Positions 16,052-24,744 of a DNA stretch of 64,000 bases are shown here, piece after piece. This DNA is from Pseudoduganella violaceinigra DSM 15887 (GTDB lineage: Bacteria > Pseudomonadota > Gammaproteobacteria > Burkholderiales > Burkholderiaceae_D). Within the stretch, counting starts at the first letter, position 1. Every line of letters starts with the position of its first letter. The position numbers were made by a program, and so were the translations under genes. Under the pieces are notes generated by a model. The model searched no databases, had not been told where the DNA came from, and worked only from the letters and a program-made list of their open reading frames with translations. Location: contig NZ_AUDI01000012.1 of the NCBI RefSeq assembly GCF_000425385.1, positions 186,001 through 250,000 on the forward strand. The letters are read 5' to 3'.

Positions 16052-18171
16052 ATTGCTGCGTCCTTAAGAATGTTCGGTTGGGCTGTGGCGGGCTTGCGCT
16101 CGGTGAGGCGGCCTTTGTTCAGTTCGAATACGCGGTCTGCGCTGTTTATCGTTTCGCGGCGGTGTGCGATGAAGATGCGCGTCACGTTCAGCTCTTTCAG
16201 TTTCGCTGTTACACGTCGCTCGTTGTCCGAATCGAGATGACTTGTCGCCTCGTCCATCGCCAGGATCATGGGCCTTTTGTAGAGTGCGCGCGCCAGCAGA
16301 ATGCGCTGCTTCTGGCCTCCGCTCAGGGAGGAACCCATGTCGCCTACCAATGTGTGGAAGCCCATCGGCATTGCGCTAATTTCGTCAAATACGAAAGCGG
16401 CCTTGGCGCATTCATGGATCAGTTGTTCATCAGGCTTGGTGTCGAAGAAGCTGATGTTTTCGGCGATGCTGCCGGTGAGTAGGACGTCTTCCTGCATGAC
16501 AGTGCCGATCAGGCGCCGGAAGTTGCGTACGCCGAGTTTTTCGATCGAGGTGCCGCCAAATTGCACCTCGCCGTGGCGGGTTTTGAGCAGTCCAAGTAAG
16601 ATTTTCATCAAAGTGGTCTTGCCGCCGCCGCTGGCGCCGACGATGGCCACGCTCTGGCCCGGTTCGACGACCAGGTTGGCGTCCTTGATTACCCAGGATT
16701 CGCCTTCGCCATAGCGAAAACTGACATTGCGCAGCTCAATCCGTGGCGTAAGGTGGCTCAAATCGTTCGCAGGTGTGGAGTCCTTCTCTGGTTCTGATAA
16801 GGCGATATCACCCAGGCGTTCGGAGTGCAAGCCAAGCATGTGCAGTTCGACCAGGTAATTGATCAGCGATGCCATGCGTGCGGTGAACTGGCTGGCGTAG
16901 CTGTTAAAGGCGAAGAACATGCCGATCGTGAAGGCAGAACTTTGCCTGCTGTCCATGATCAGGCTGGCACCCACGCCATACACCGCCAAGTTCTGGATGC
17001 CGAAAATCAGACTATTGCCTGCACCAAACCAGATATTCATGATGGTGTTCTGGGTATCGCGGTTCTGCACTTCCACGCGGAGGTTCTGCCAGCGTGCGAG
17101 GCGTTCTTGCTCGCGTCCAAATAGCTTGAGCGGCAGCATTGCGCGCATGGTCTCCAGAAAGTGCGAATTTTCACGCGAGCTGCTGTTCATCCGCATGAGG
17201 GAAGCATTCCGGTAGGCGCGGTAGGACATCAGGCGCAGCAGGGCGTAGGCAGCAGTGGCGCCGAGAGTGATCAGGGCCAGGCGTCCTGAATAGAGGCACA
17301 TCATGACCACGGCGATCAGGCCGGTCAGCGCATCAAGCGAGACCGTGACGGCATTGGTGGTGAGGGTATTCTGGATCGTGCCAATCGAACTGAATCGGTT
17401 GAGCAGGTCGCCAAGGTGGCGTTTTTCGAAAAAGGCCAGTGGCAAACGCAGCATGTGGCTGAACACATTGCTATACCACTGCAGTGACAGGCTCTGGCTC
17501 AGGACCATCACCATCCAGCCACGCGCCATGGTGACGGCTGTCTGGATCAGCAGCACCAGGCCGAAGCCGAGCATGAGCACAGGCAGTAGCTCCCAGTCGT
17601 GGCCCGCCAGGACATCGTCGACCACCATCTGATTTAATAAGGGGGCTGCCAAACCCAGCAATTGTAGGAAGATCGAGACCAGGAAGATCTGGCCCAGTGA
17701 AATATTCAGTCCAAGTACACGGCCCGTCAGATCCGATAGCTTTACTTGCCGGCGGTTTTCGGCGCGGCGAAATTGGGCGTTCGGCGTGAGCTCCAGTGCG
17801 ACACCGGTGAAATGGCCGGAAACCTGCTTAAAGTCAAGGACGCGTTCCCCGAAAGCGGGATCGATGATCGTTATCTTGTTGCCGGCCACGCGCCTGAGGA
17901 CGACGAAGTGATTCATGTCCCAGTGCAGCATGCACGGGAGTTTCAGCTGATCCAGCTCGTCCAGCTCCAGTCGCAGTCCGCGGCTGCTGAAATTCATGAG
18001 ACCGGCATAATGGACGACCTGCTCCAGGTTGCTGCCTTTGAGCGATACGGTGAAGCGGCGTCGCAGGCTGATCAGGTCGACTTGGTTGCCATGGGCGCAG
18101 GAGACCATAGCAAGGCAGGCAAGCGCGCATTCACTTGCTTCAGTCTGAAGAATGACTTTCATAGATTTCAT
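16048..18171 (-). CDS. C39-peptidase-containing ABC exporter (PCAT/CvaB type)
   Basis: A 707-residue bifunctional exporter that removes double-glycine leaders and pumps the peptide across the inner membrane. The N-terminal C39 peptidase has Cys15 (TEASECALACL), His88 (DMNHFVVL) and Asp104 (IIDPAFG). A six-helix ABC transmembrane domain (about 160-440) and a nucleotide-binding domain follow: Walker A VGASGGGKTT, signature LSGGQKQR and Walker B MILAMDEATSHLD. A GTG at 18189 is in frame but lies inside a strong hairpin, so the ATG at 18171 (or 18162) is more likely. The gene lies directly after the double-glycine precursor, its probable substrate. Confidence 0.95.
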   Translation of the reverse strand: MKSMKVILQTEASECALACLAMVSCAHGNQVDLISLRRRFTVSLKGSNLEQVVHYAGLMNFSSRGLRLELDELDQLKLPCMLHWDMNHFVVLRRVAGNKITIIDPAFGERVLDFKQVSGHFTGVALELTPNAQFRRAENRRQVKLSDLTGRVLGLNISLGQIFLVSIFLQLLGLAAPLLNQMVVDDVLAGHDWELLPVLMLGFGLVLLIQTAVTMARGWMVMVLSQSLSLQWYSNVFSHMLRLPLAFFEKRHLGDLLNRFSSIGTIQNTLTTNAVTVSLDALTGLIAVVMMCLYSGRLALITLGATAAYALLRLMSYRAYRNASLMRMNSSSRENSHFLETMRAMLPLKLFGREQERLARWQNLRVEVQNRDTQNTIMNIWFGAGNSLIFGIQNLAVYGVGASLIMDSRQSSAFTIGMFFAFNSYASQFTARMASLINYLVELHMLGLHSERLGDIALSEPEKDSTPANDLSHLTPRIELRNVSFRYGEGESWVIKDANLVVEPGQSVAIVGASGGGKTTLMKILLGLLKTRHGEVQFGGTSIEKLGVRNFRRLIGTVMQEDVLLTGSIAENISFFDTKPDEQLIHECAKAAFVFDEISAMPMGFHTLVGDMGSSLSGGQKQRILLARALYKRPMILAMDEATSHLDSDNERRVTAKLKELNVTRIFIAHRRETINSADRVFELNKGRLTERKPATAQPNILKDAAI

Positions 18172-18177
18172 TTGATG

Positions 18178-18203
18178 TGGCAGCGCCACACGTGGCGCTG
18201 CCA
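18178..18203. promoter_or_regulatory. strong 12-bp hairpin between precursor and exporter genes
   Basis: TGGCAGCGCCAC and GTGGCGCTGCCA form a perfect 12-bp inverted repeat with a 2-nt centre, in the 67-nt gap between the precursor stop and the exporter start. No T-run follows on the minus strand, so it is more likely an mRNA-stabilising or partially terminating element that keeps precursor transcript above exporter transcript, as is common in bacteriocin operons. Function is inferred. Confidence 0.7.
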
Positions 18204-18238
18204 GATTTCAGCGAACCGATATTGACGTCGGCCCCCGC

Positions 18239-18745
18239 TTACATTTCGTCATCTTGTTCGTATTTAGCCACGGTACTGCCGCCGCCACCTCCCCAGCCGC
18301 CGCCGCTGTCGCCACCGCCGCTGTCGCCGCCGCCACTTCCGGAAGAGCAAGCAGGACCAGGAGAAGGCGTCGATGCGCGTGGCTGTGGCGAATTACGTGG
18401 CTGTGGCGAATTACGTGGTTGTGGCGAATTACGTGGTTGTGGCGACTGCTGTCGAGGCTGGGTGGCTTTGAGCCCTGGACTGTTTTCGACGCATTGAGCA
18501 TGGCTCTCATGGGTATGGCTGGCACCCCCACCGCCAAAACCCAGACTGCCCAAGAGCTTTTGGGAGAACGTCATTTCAACTTGGCCGCCCCCTTGGCCAC
18601 CAGAATCTTTAACGACAACATCGGCCCGGCTTCCTGCTGGGCAGCAAACCACACTGCCATCGGAACCCTTTGCCCAACCGCCAGGACATTGCGAATCATT
18701 GCCACCCGATACGGAGGCGAACTCGGTTACTTTCAATACACGCAT
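18239..18745 (-). CDS. double-glycine-leader secreted peptide precursor with Pro/Arg repeats
   Basis: A 168-residue precursor. Residues 1-15, MRVLKVTEFASVSGG, match the colicin V/class II microcin leader pattern and predict C39 cleavage after Gly15. The 153-residue product has several zones: a Cys-rich head (Cys20, Cys34, Cys35), a Gly-rich segment with histidines (HTHESH) and Cys85, an SPQPRN tandem repeat (101-123), Cys133, a Gly/Ser/Asp-rich stretch (134-157) and an acidic tail EQDDEM. AGGA lies 6-7 nt before the ATG. It immediately precedes the peptidase-exporter. Low complexity makes homology hard to see. It could be an antimicrobial (Pro/Arg repeats recall proline-rich peptides), an adhesin-like or a metal-binding secreted peptide; no immunity gene is recognised. 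Confidence 0.8.
   Translation of the reverse strand: MRVLKVTEFASVSGGNDSQCPGGWAKGSDGSVVCCPAGSRADVVVKDSGGQGGGQVEMTFSQKLLGSLGFGGGGASHTHESHAQCVENSPGLKATQPRQQSPQPRNSPQPRNSPQPRNSPQPRASTPSPGPACSSGSGGGDSGGGDSGGGWGGGGGSTVAKYEQDDEM
18377..18445 (-). repeat. 18-bp tandem repeat coding SPQPRN
   Basis: About 3.8 nearly identical 18-bp units inside the precursor gene, each coding Ser-Pro-Gln-Pro-Arg-Asn. Near-identity of the DNA units suggests recent expansion and possible copy-number variation between strains. Confidence 0.9.
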
Positions 18746-18867
18746 TACATTTCCTAATTAACTACTGCCACTTCATAACATTTGGCGGGCAATATCAGCC
18801 ATTACACAAGCGGCGACGGCGATGTCGTCGCTTGATGCGTTCAGATAAGCTTTGAAAGGGAGATGGG

Positions 18868-20172
18868 CTAGCAGGCTACCTGCGGCCAGCCAAGGCGGCA
18901 GGCCGCAGCCAGGCTCAGGGCTCGCGCGATGGCGCTGCTGCCGGCCTTGGCGCGGCGCATACATTCTGCGACAAATTTATCGAGCGGCCTGTCCAGATAC
19001 ATCAATTCGTCGATCTGGCTCAGAGCGGTCGGTGCGGGGAGGTCTGGATGCAAATCCGGAACAAGATAGCGTAAATGGTCGAGCGCATTGCCAATATGGG
19101 CGGACACCTGTTCCGGCTCGCCATCGAAGCGGCTCCATTCCGTGACAGCAGAAACCCAATCCGCGTTCAACCGGTGGGCTTGCAGTGCAAGGTACAGGCG
19201 CCCATAAGGCTGTCGTTCCATCGGCAACACGGCGATAAACCGATTCCTGTACAGGATGTAGCTCTCGACGAAAGATTGACGCGAAGCGTCGTCGTTGATC
19301 AGGCCATGTAAGTGCTGATCGAGATGCGCGTCAGCCGTAAGTGCAGCTTCAGTCATCACAGCATGGCGCGCTGCGGCATCGAGTCGGCGCACCTGGCGGA
19401 AGAAGCGCGTGCGACCAGATGATTCCTGCTTTATCCAAAAGGCGGCCGGCATGCCTGTCAGCTTCAATAAATGAGTGGCGCGGCCGCGCAGGTAAGAGCG
19501 CCGGAAGGCTTCGAGTAGCGCCGCTCGGGAAATCAGACCGTCCTTGCCCCAGTGGCATTCGACTTGCCGGTGGAAGTCGCGGAGGCTATATACCAGGGTG
19601 CGGAACTTTGAGCGTGCCGGGTCGGCATACCGATCGGTTGTGCGACCGGATAGTAGTTGCGTAGCTCCGGCCACATTGACTCGTCCATCCAGAGCGAGGT
19701 GAGCTGGTGCCAACAATTCGTACGGCAGGCACCGCGCCACACCGGCGCTGAATTGAACGGCATAGCGCCGCAAGACATGGATCAGCCCTTGGCTAATGCG
19801 CGCATTTCCTCTCAGGTGGCGTATATCGTCGCCGAAGATGGAAGCAAACTCCGCATAGATTTCACTAAGTGCTGCGCCCTGATAGGCTGCATGGCATAAG
19901 GAGGCTTGGCGCAAGACCAGGTGATGGGCTGCTTCGCCTTGCCGCACAATAGCATAGGCCGGCACTGAGCCGAAAGGCAGCATCTGTTTTAATACTTCTG
20001 CCCAGATGACCTCGGCGACAGCTTCTCGCAATGAGGTCGAATGAATCGCACTGCGCGGGTTATTGGTGGCGCTGGCGTTGAAAATGTCGCGCACGGTCTG
20101 CGCTTCGATCCTGGAAGTGTTCAGCCAAAGGATCTCGGGGAAAACTGGGAATACTGCAGGGACTGCTTGCAC
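18868..20172 (-). CDS. unknown 434-residue protein, first gene of the peptide-export locus
   Basis: A 434-residue protein that I cannot assign. It starts with GTG at 20172; an in-frame TAG lies 15 nt upstream, so no longer form is possible. It has no signal peptide or clear membrane span, is His-, Arg- and Leu-rich with mixed alpha-helical character, and ends in VAC. It stands 122 nt before the double-glycine precursor and is probably transcribed with it from an AT-rich promoter region. Being first in a peptide operon, it may be a peptide-modifying enzyme, a regulator or a self-protection protein. It should be compared with the large maturation proteins of class II microcin clusters. Confidence 0.7.
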   Translation of the reverse strand: MQAVPAVFPVFPEILWLNTSRIEAQTVRDIFNASATNNPRSAIHSTSLREAVAEVIWAEVLKQMLPFGSVPAYAIVRQGEAAHHLVLRQASLCHAAYQGAALSEIYAEFASIFGDDIRHLRGNARISQGLIHVLRRYAVQFSAGVARCLPYELLAPAHLALDGRVNVAGATQLLSGRTTDRYADPARSKFRTLVYSLRDFHRQVECHWGKDGLISRAALLEAFRRSYLRGRATHLLKLTGMPAAFWIKQESSGRTRFFRQVRRLDAAARHAVMTEAALTADAHLDQHLHGLINDDASRQSFVESYILYRNRFIAVLPMERQPYGRLYLALQAHRLNADWVSAVTEWSRFDGEPEQVSAHIGNALDHLRYLVPDLHPDLPAPTALSQIDELMYLDRPLDKFVAECMRRAKAGSSAIARALSLAAACRLGWPQVAC

Positions 20173-20407
20173 TTCGATACCAATCTAAACAATTACCAAA
20201 AACTAATTACAATTTGATTACATTATTTATTAATTTATAGAATGTTTCCATGGAGATGTTAGAATAATTGCACTATTGTAGTTTTCTTATGTTTTCTGCT
20301 ATTCGCCCGAAAGTCTGAACGCTGGTCGGCTAAACACCTGATTTCCGGCCTCGGCTGCCGTATCAGCGTGCATACAAGAAGTCGTTGTCAGCTCTGGCAA
20401 TCGGACA
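20173..20407. other. AT-rich upstream region of the peptide-export locus
   Basis: The first about 130 nt (20180-20310) are strikingly AT-rich against the surrounding high-GC DNA and probably hold the minus-strand promoter of the six-gene locus (TATAAA- and TACAAT-like hexamers on that strand). No gene is visible. The abrupt base-composition change marks the likely edge of acquired DNA. Confidence 0.55.
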
Positions 20408-20869
20408 AAAGCGCCCCAGCCTGACCCTCCTGTTTGGGAGTTCCCGCTCGGTGGCGGTGCGCACTGACCTGGCCTTAGCCTCCATTACCAAGAACGCGGG
20501 CGTTGCCACCCACCGCGTGCGCGGCACCGTATGCTGGGACGTGGTGCGGCTGCTTTGCCGCGGCGCCTAGCCTGCGGCGGTGCTTGCGACCATGGCCCTG
20601 AAACACTTCGGCGCCCTGGACAAGCAAATCGGCCACTTGATCCGCATATGTAAAGCCGGCACCGACATCGCGTATGCCGTGCCGCTGACCGCGATCGCGG
20701 CAGCGGGTGGCTGGTTTCCATCGATTGGGTCCTGCTCGCGACCCTTCTGGTGGGCTCCGTGCCCGGCATTGCGATCGGTTCCTGGTTCGCCCGCTCTATG
20801 CCGGAACGCATTCTGCGCGGGGTGCTGGGAACCGTCCTGGTGTCCGTTGCCGCCAAACTGGTGGCCTGA
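20408..20869 (+). pseudogene. decayed TauE/SafE family sulfite exporter gene
   Basis: Three conceptual pieces match the TauE/SafE permease family in order. The first, to 20570, is TLLFG...VAVRTDLALASITKNAG...VRGTVCWDVVRLL. The second, after an in-frame TAG at 20568-20570, continues in the same frame as PAAVLATMALKHFGALD and then jumps to AGTDIAYAVPLTAIAAAGGW, implying loss of the middle of the protein. A frameshift near 20715 follows, then DWVLLATLLVGSVPGIAIGSW to the stop at 20867-20869. The N-terminal start, an internal segment and the reading frame are all damaged, so it cannot make a functional transporter. It sits directly upstream of cysTWA, where such exporters often occur, and at the edge of the peptide-export locus, consistent with disruption during insertion. 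Confidence 0.82.
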
Positions 20870-20974
20870 CTGCCGGTCCCGCATCTAAGCAAATGACAAA
20901 AGGTTAGTTGGGTTTATAACGCCTGAATGCGAATATTCGCTCCTGTTAGTCGAAAATGTAATAAGGGAGCAAGC

Positions 20975-21853
20975 ATGTCTGCAGTAGCGTTGCCGGCGAC
21001 CGCGCCGGCAGGAGAGGTCAAGGCCCGTAAAGCGCCATACCGCGTGATGCCCGGCTTTAACCTGTCGCTGGGTTTCACGATCCTGTACCTGACCCTGATC
21101 GTCCTGATCCCGCTGTCGGCGATCTTCCTCAAGACCTTCACCATGAGCTGGAGCGCCTTCTGGGCGGCGATCAGTTCGGAGCGCGTAGTGGCTTCCTATA
21201 AGCTGACCTTCGGCGCATCCTTCATCGCGGCCCTGTTCAACGTCTTCTTCGGCGGCATCGTCGCCTGGGTGCTGGTGCGCTACAAATTCCCCGGCAAGCG
21301 TATTGTCGACGCCCTGGTTGACCTGCCGTTCGCGCTGCCGACCGCGGTTGCCGGCATTACGCTGACAGCCTTGTATTCGTCCAATGGCTGGTTCGGAAAA
21401 TATATTGAAGGTGTCCTGGGCATCAAGGTGGCCTTCACCCCGCTGGGCGTGGTGGTGGCGCTGACCTTCATCGGCCTGCCGTTCGTGGTGCGTACCGTGC
21501 AACCGGTGCTGGAAGATGCCGAGCGCGAACTGGAAGAAGCGGCCGCCAGCCTGGGCGCTTCGGCTTTCCAGACCTTCAGGCGCGTGGTGTTCCCGACCAT
21601 CCTGCCGTCGCTGCTGACCGGCTTTGCGCTGGCCTTCGCGCGCGCCACCGGCGAATTCGGTTCCGTGATTTTCATCGCGGGCAATATGCCGCTGGTGTCC
21701 GAGATTACCCCGCTCTTTATCATCACCAAGCTGGAACAGTACGACTATGCCGGCGCCACCGCCATCGCCGTGGTCATGCTGGTCGCTTCCTTCCTCATGC
21801 TGCTGACGATTAACCTGCTGCAGGCTTGGTCGCGCGGAAAGGCCCGCAAATGA
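20975..21853 (+). CDS. cysT: sulfate/thiosulfate ABC transporter permease CysT
   Basis: A 292-residue inner membrane permease of the sulfate importer with about six transmembrane helices and the ABC-permease EAA loop ([24 protein letters not shown], about residues 187-210). AAGGGAG lies 6 nt before the ATG at 20975, favouring it over an in-frame upstream start at 20927. First gene of cysT-cysW-cysA-cysB, each overlapping or abutting the next. It works with Sbp at 6638. Confidence 0.95.
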   Translation: MSAVALPATAPAGEVKARKAPYRVMPGFNLSLGFTILYLTLIVLIPLSAIFLKTFTMSWSAFWAAISSERVVASYKLTFGASFIAALFNVFFGGIVAWVLVRYKFPGKRIVDALVDLPFALPTAVAGITLTALYSSNGWFGKYIEGVLGIKVAFTPLGVVVALTFIGLPFVVRTVQPVLEDAERELEEAAASLGASAFQTFRRVVFPTILPSLLTGFALAFARATGEFGSVIFIAGNMPLVSEITPLFIITKLEQYDYAGATAIAVVMLVASFLMLLTINLLQAWSRGKARK

Positions 21854-22734
21854 GCGCATCGGCCACCCCCATCCGCCGCGGCGAACTGCCGCAACGCCAG
21901 GACGTGCTGGAGCCGCGCTGGGTGCGCTTTGCCCTGATCGCCCTGGCGCTGACTTTCCTGACCTTGTTCCTGTTCGTGCCGTTGGCGGCCGTATTCACCG
22001 AGGCGCTGAAGAAGGGCTGGAACGTCTACGCCTCCGCCATCCTGGAAGACGATGCGATTTCCGCCATCAAGCTCACGCTGCTGACCGCCGTGATCGCCGT
22101 GCCATTCAACCTGGTGTTCGGTGTGGCGGCATCCTGGGCCATCACCAAGTTCGAATTCCGCGGCAAGAGCCTGCTGCTGACGCTGATCGACCTGCCGTTC
22201 TCGGTATCGCCGGTGATCTCGGGCCTGATCTACGTGCTGCTGTTCGGCGCGCAGGGCTGGTTTGGCGAATGGCTGGCGGCGCATGACGTCAAGATCCTGT
22301 TCGCCGTGCCGGGCATCGTGTTGGCCACCGTGTTCATCACCTTCCCATTCGTGGCCCGTGAACTGATCCCGCTGATGCAGGCGCAGGGCAGCGAGGAAGA
22401 AGAGGCGGCGGTGGTGCTGGGCGCGAACGGCTGGCAGACCTTCTTCCGCGTGACCCTGCCGAATATCAAATGGGGCCTGCTGTATGGCGTGATCCTGTGC
22501 AATGCCCGCGCCATGGGCGAATTCGGCGCCGTCTCGGTGGTGTCGGGACATATCCGCGGCGAGACCAACACCATGCCGCTGCAGGTCGAGATCCTCTATA
22601 ACGAATACAACTTCGCCGCAGCCTTTGCCGTGGCCTCGCTGCTGGCACTGCTGGCGCTGGTGACCCTGGCAGTGAAAACCTTTATCGAATGGCGTCTGCA
22701 CGAAAACTACGGCGACGACGCCAAGGAGCATTGA
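21850..22734 (+). CDS. cysW: sulfate/thiosulfate ABC transporter permease CysW
   Basis: A 294-residue partner permease. The ATG overlaps the cysT stop (ATGA), so the earlier in-frame start is not needed. About six hydrophobic helices, an EAA loop ([23 protein letters not shown]) and the typical CysW stretch [19 protein letters not shown]. It forms the membrane heterodimer with CysT. Confidence 0.95.
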   Translation: MSASATPIRRGELPQRQDVLEPRWVRFALIALALTFLTLFLFVPLAAVFTEALKKGWNVYASAILEDDAISAIKLTLLTAVIAVPFNLVFGVAASWAITKFEFRGKSLLLTLIDLPFSVSPVISGLIYVLLFGAQGWFGEWLAAHDVKILFAVPGIVLATVFITFPFVARELIPLMQAQGSEEEEAAVVLGANGWQTFFRVTLPNIKWGLLYGVILCNARAMGEFGAVSVVSGHIRGETNTMPLQVEILYNEYNFAAAFAVASLLALLALVTLAVKTFIEWRLHENYGDDAKEH

Positions 22735-22735
22735 T

Positions 22736-23800
22736 ATGACGATCGCAGTCAAGAACATCAACAAGCGTTTCGGCGATTTCGTCGCCCTGGACAATGTGTC
22801 GCTCGATTTCCCGCAAGGCGAGCTGACCGCGCTGCTGGGGCCATCGGGCTGCGGCAAGACCACGCTGCTGCGCTGCATCGCCGGCCTGGAGCATCCGGAT
22901 TCGGGCCAGGTGCTGCTGGATGGCGCCGACGCGTCCGACCGCCACGTGCGCGAACGCCAGGTCGGCTTCGTGTTCCAGCACTATGCGCTGTTCAAGCATA
23001 TGACCGTGTTCGAAAACGTGGCGTTCGGCCTGCGCGTGAAGCCGCGCAAGGAGCGCCCGTCGGAAGAGCAGATCCGCCGCAAGGTCAAGGAGCTGCTGGA
23101 ACTGGTGCAGCTGGACTGGCTGGCCGACCGTTACCCGCCGCAGCTCTCCGGCGGTCAACGCCAGCGCATCGCCCTGGCGCGTGCCCTGGCGGTTGAACCG
23201 CGTGTGCTGCTGCTGGACGAACCGTTCGGCGCGCTGGACGCCAAAGTGCGCAAGGAGCTGCGCCGCTGGCTGCGCCGCCTGCACGACGAGCTGCACGTGA
23301 CCTCGATCTTCGTCACCCACGACCAGGAAGAGGCATTGGAAGTGGCCGACCGCGTGGTGTTGATGAACAAGGGCCGCGTCGAGCAGCTCGGTTCCCCGCA
23401 CGAGGTCTACAACCATCCGGCGTCGCCCTTCGTCTACGGCTTCCTTGGCAATGTCAACGTATTCCATGGCCGCGTGCACGAAGGCGTGCTGGCCAGCGAC
23501 GGCGTGGAGTTCGACGTGGAGGGCCATGGCAGCGGCAAAGGCACAGCCTACATCCGCCCGCATGATCTCGAAGTCGAACGCTATGAACAGGGCGCCGAAG
23601 GCATCGTGGTCAAGCTGCGCCGTGCCCATGCCATCGGCCCGCTGGCCCAGCTCGACCTGGAACGCGCCGACAACGCCCAGATGATCGAGGCAACCATTTC
23701 CAGCGAACGATATATCGCATTAAACCTGAAAGACGGCGAGACCCTTGTGGTACGTCCCAAGCGCTTGCGCGTCTTTGTCGATGAGGGTGCACACGCATGA
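22736..23800 (+). CDS. cysA: sulfate ABC transporter ATP-binding protein CysA
   Basis: A 354-residue ATPase that powers sulfate import. Walker [10 protein letters not shown] (about residues 34-42), Q-loop [13 protein letters not shown], signature [10 protein letters not shown], Walker [13 protein letters not shown] and switch His in [10 protein letters not shown]-terminal TOBE/regulatory domain (about 240-354) follows. It starts 1 nt after the cysW stop. Confidence 0.96.
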   Translation: MTIAVKNINKRFGDFVALDNVSLDFPQGELTALLGPSGCGKTTLLRCIAGLEHPDSGQVLLDGADASDRHVRERQVGFVFQHYALFKHMTVFENVAFGLRVKPRKERPSEEQIRRKVKELLELVQLDWLADRYPPQLSGGQRQRIALARALAVEPRVLLLDEPFGALDAKVRKELRRWLRRLHDELHVTSIFVTHDQEEALEVADRVVLMNKGRVEQLGSPHEVYNHPASPFVYGFLGNVNVFHGRVHEGVLASDGVEFDVEGHGSGKGTAYIRPHDLEVERYEQGAEGIVVKLRRAHAIGPLAQLDLERADNAQMIEATISSERYIALNLKDGETLVVRPKRLRVFVDEGAHA

Positions 23801-24729
23801 ATTTCCAACAGCTACGTTCCGTGCGCGAAGCCGCACGCCGCAATTACAACCTGACCGACGTGGCGAATGCGCTGTTCACGTCCCAGCCGGGGGTGAGCCG
23901 CCAGATCCGCGAACTGGAAGACGAACTTGGCGTCGTCATTTTTGAGCGCAACGGCAAGCGCCTGACCGGATTGACCGAACCGGGCAAGGGCATCCTGAAG
24001 ATCGTCGACCGCCTGCTGGTGGAGGCGGAAAACCTGCAGCAGGCCAGCCTGGAATTCACCGGCCAGAAGAGCGGTACGCTGACCATCGCGGCGACGCACA
24101 CCCAGGCGCGCTATGCGCTGCCGAAGGCGGTCTCGCATTTCCGTAACGAGTTCCCGGATGTGCGCATTGCCCTGCAGCAAAGCGCGCCTGACCATATTGC
24201 GGAATGGGTCCTGTCGGGCAAGGCCGATATCGGCATCGCCACCGAAGGCCTGTCGCAGTTCCCCGACCTGGTGTCGTTCCCGTGCTACCGCTGGAGCCAC
24301 CTGGTCGTCGTGCCGGATGGCCACCCGCTGCTGACACGTTCCCCGATCCGCCTGGAAGACCTGGCGGACTACCCGCTGATCACCTACGACGTCGGCTTCA
24401 CCGGCCGTGGGCACATCGACGCCGCATTCGACAAGGCCGGCGTGAATCCGGATATTGTGCTGACCGCGATGGATTCGGACGTCATCAAGCAGTATGTGAC
24501 GCTGGGCCTGGGCGTGGGCGTCGTCGCCTCAATGGCCTTCGACCACGGCCGCGACAAAGGCTTGCGCGCGATCGAAGCTTCCCATCTGTTCGCGGCAAAT
24601 ACAACAAGACTTGCATTACGCAAAGGAGCATACTTGCGTTCATATGCCTATGAATTTATCGCGCAGTTTGCACCGGAATTGAAGCGCGCCGACATCGAGC
24701 AGGCCTTGCAGGGAGGCGATGCCCTGTAA
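23797..24729 (+). CDS. cysB: LysR-type sulfur regulator CysB
   Basis: A 310-residue LysR-type regulator that overlaps cysA by 4 nt. N-terminal winged helix [20 protein letters not shown] with the CysB-typical [19 protein letters not shown], and an effector domain with [14 protein letters not shown] (sulfate/O-acetylserine site region). CysB/Cbl proteins activate sulfate import and assimilation genes when sulfur is short and N-acetylserine is present. Location at the end of the cysTWA operon confirms the call and suggests that it controls both this operon and sbp-lsfA. Confidence 0.94.
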   Translation: MNFQQLRSVREAARRNYNLTDVANALFTSQPGVSRQIRELEDELGVVIFERNGKRLTGLTEPGKGILKIVDRLLVEAENLQQASLEFTGQKSGTLTIAATHTQARYALPKAVSHFRNEFPDVRIALQQSAPDHIAEWVLSGKADIGIATEGLSQFPDLVSFPCYRWSHLVVVPDGHPLLTRSPIRLEDLADYPLITYDVGFTGRGHIDAAFDKAGVNPDIVLTAMDSDVIKQYVTLGLGVGVVASMAFDHGRDKGLRAIEASHLFAANTTRLALRKGAYLRSYAYEFIAQFAPELKRADIEQALQGGDAL

Positions 24730-24744
24730 CCTTGAGGAGGTTGT

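Noticed and set aside
18377..18445. Tandem repeats considered as a CRISPR array
   Set aside because: Units are 18 bp, directly adjacent with no spacers, and translate in frame as SPQPRN within a gene.
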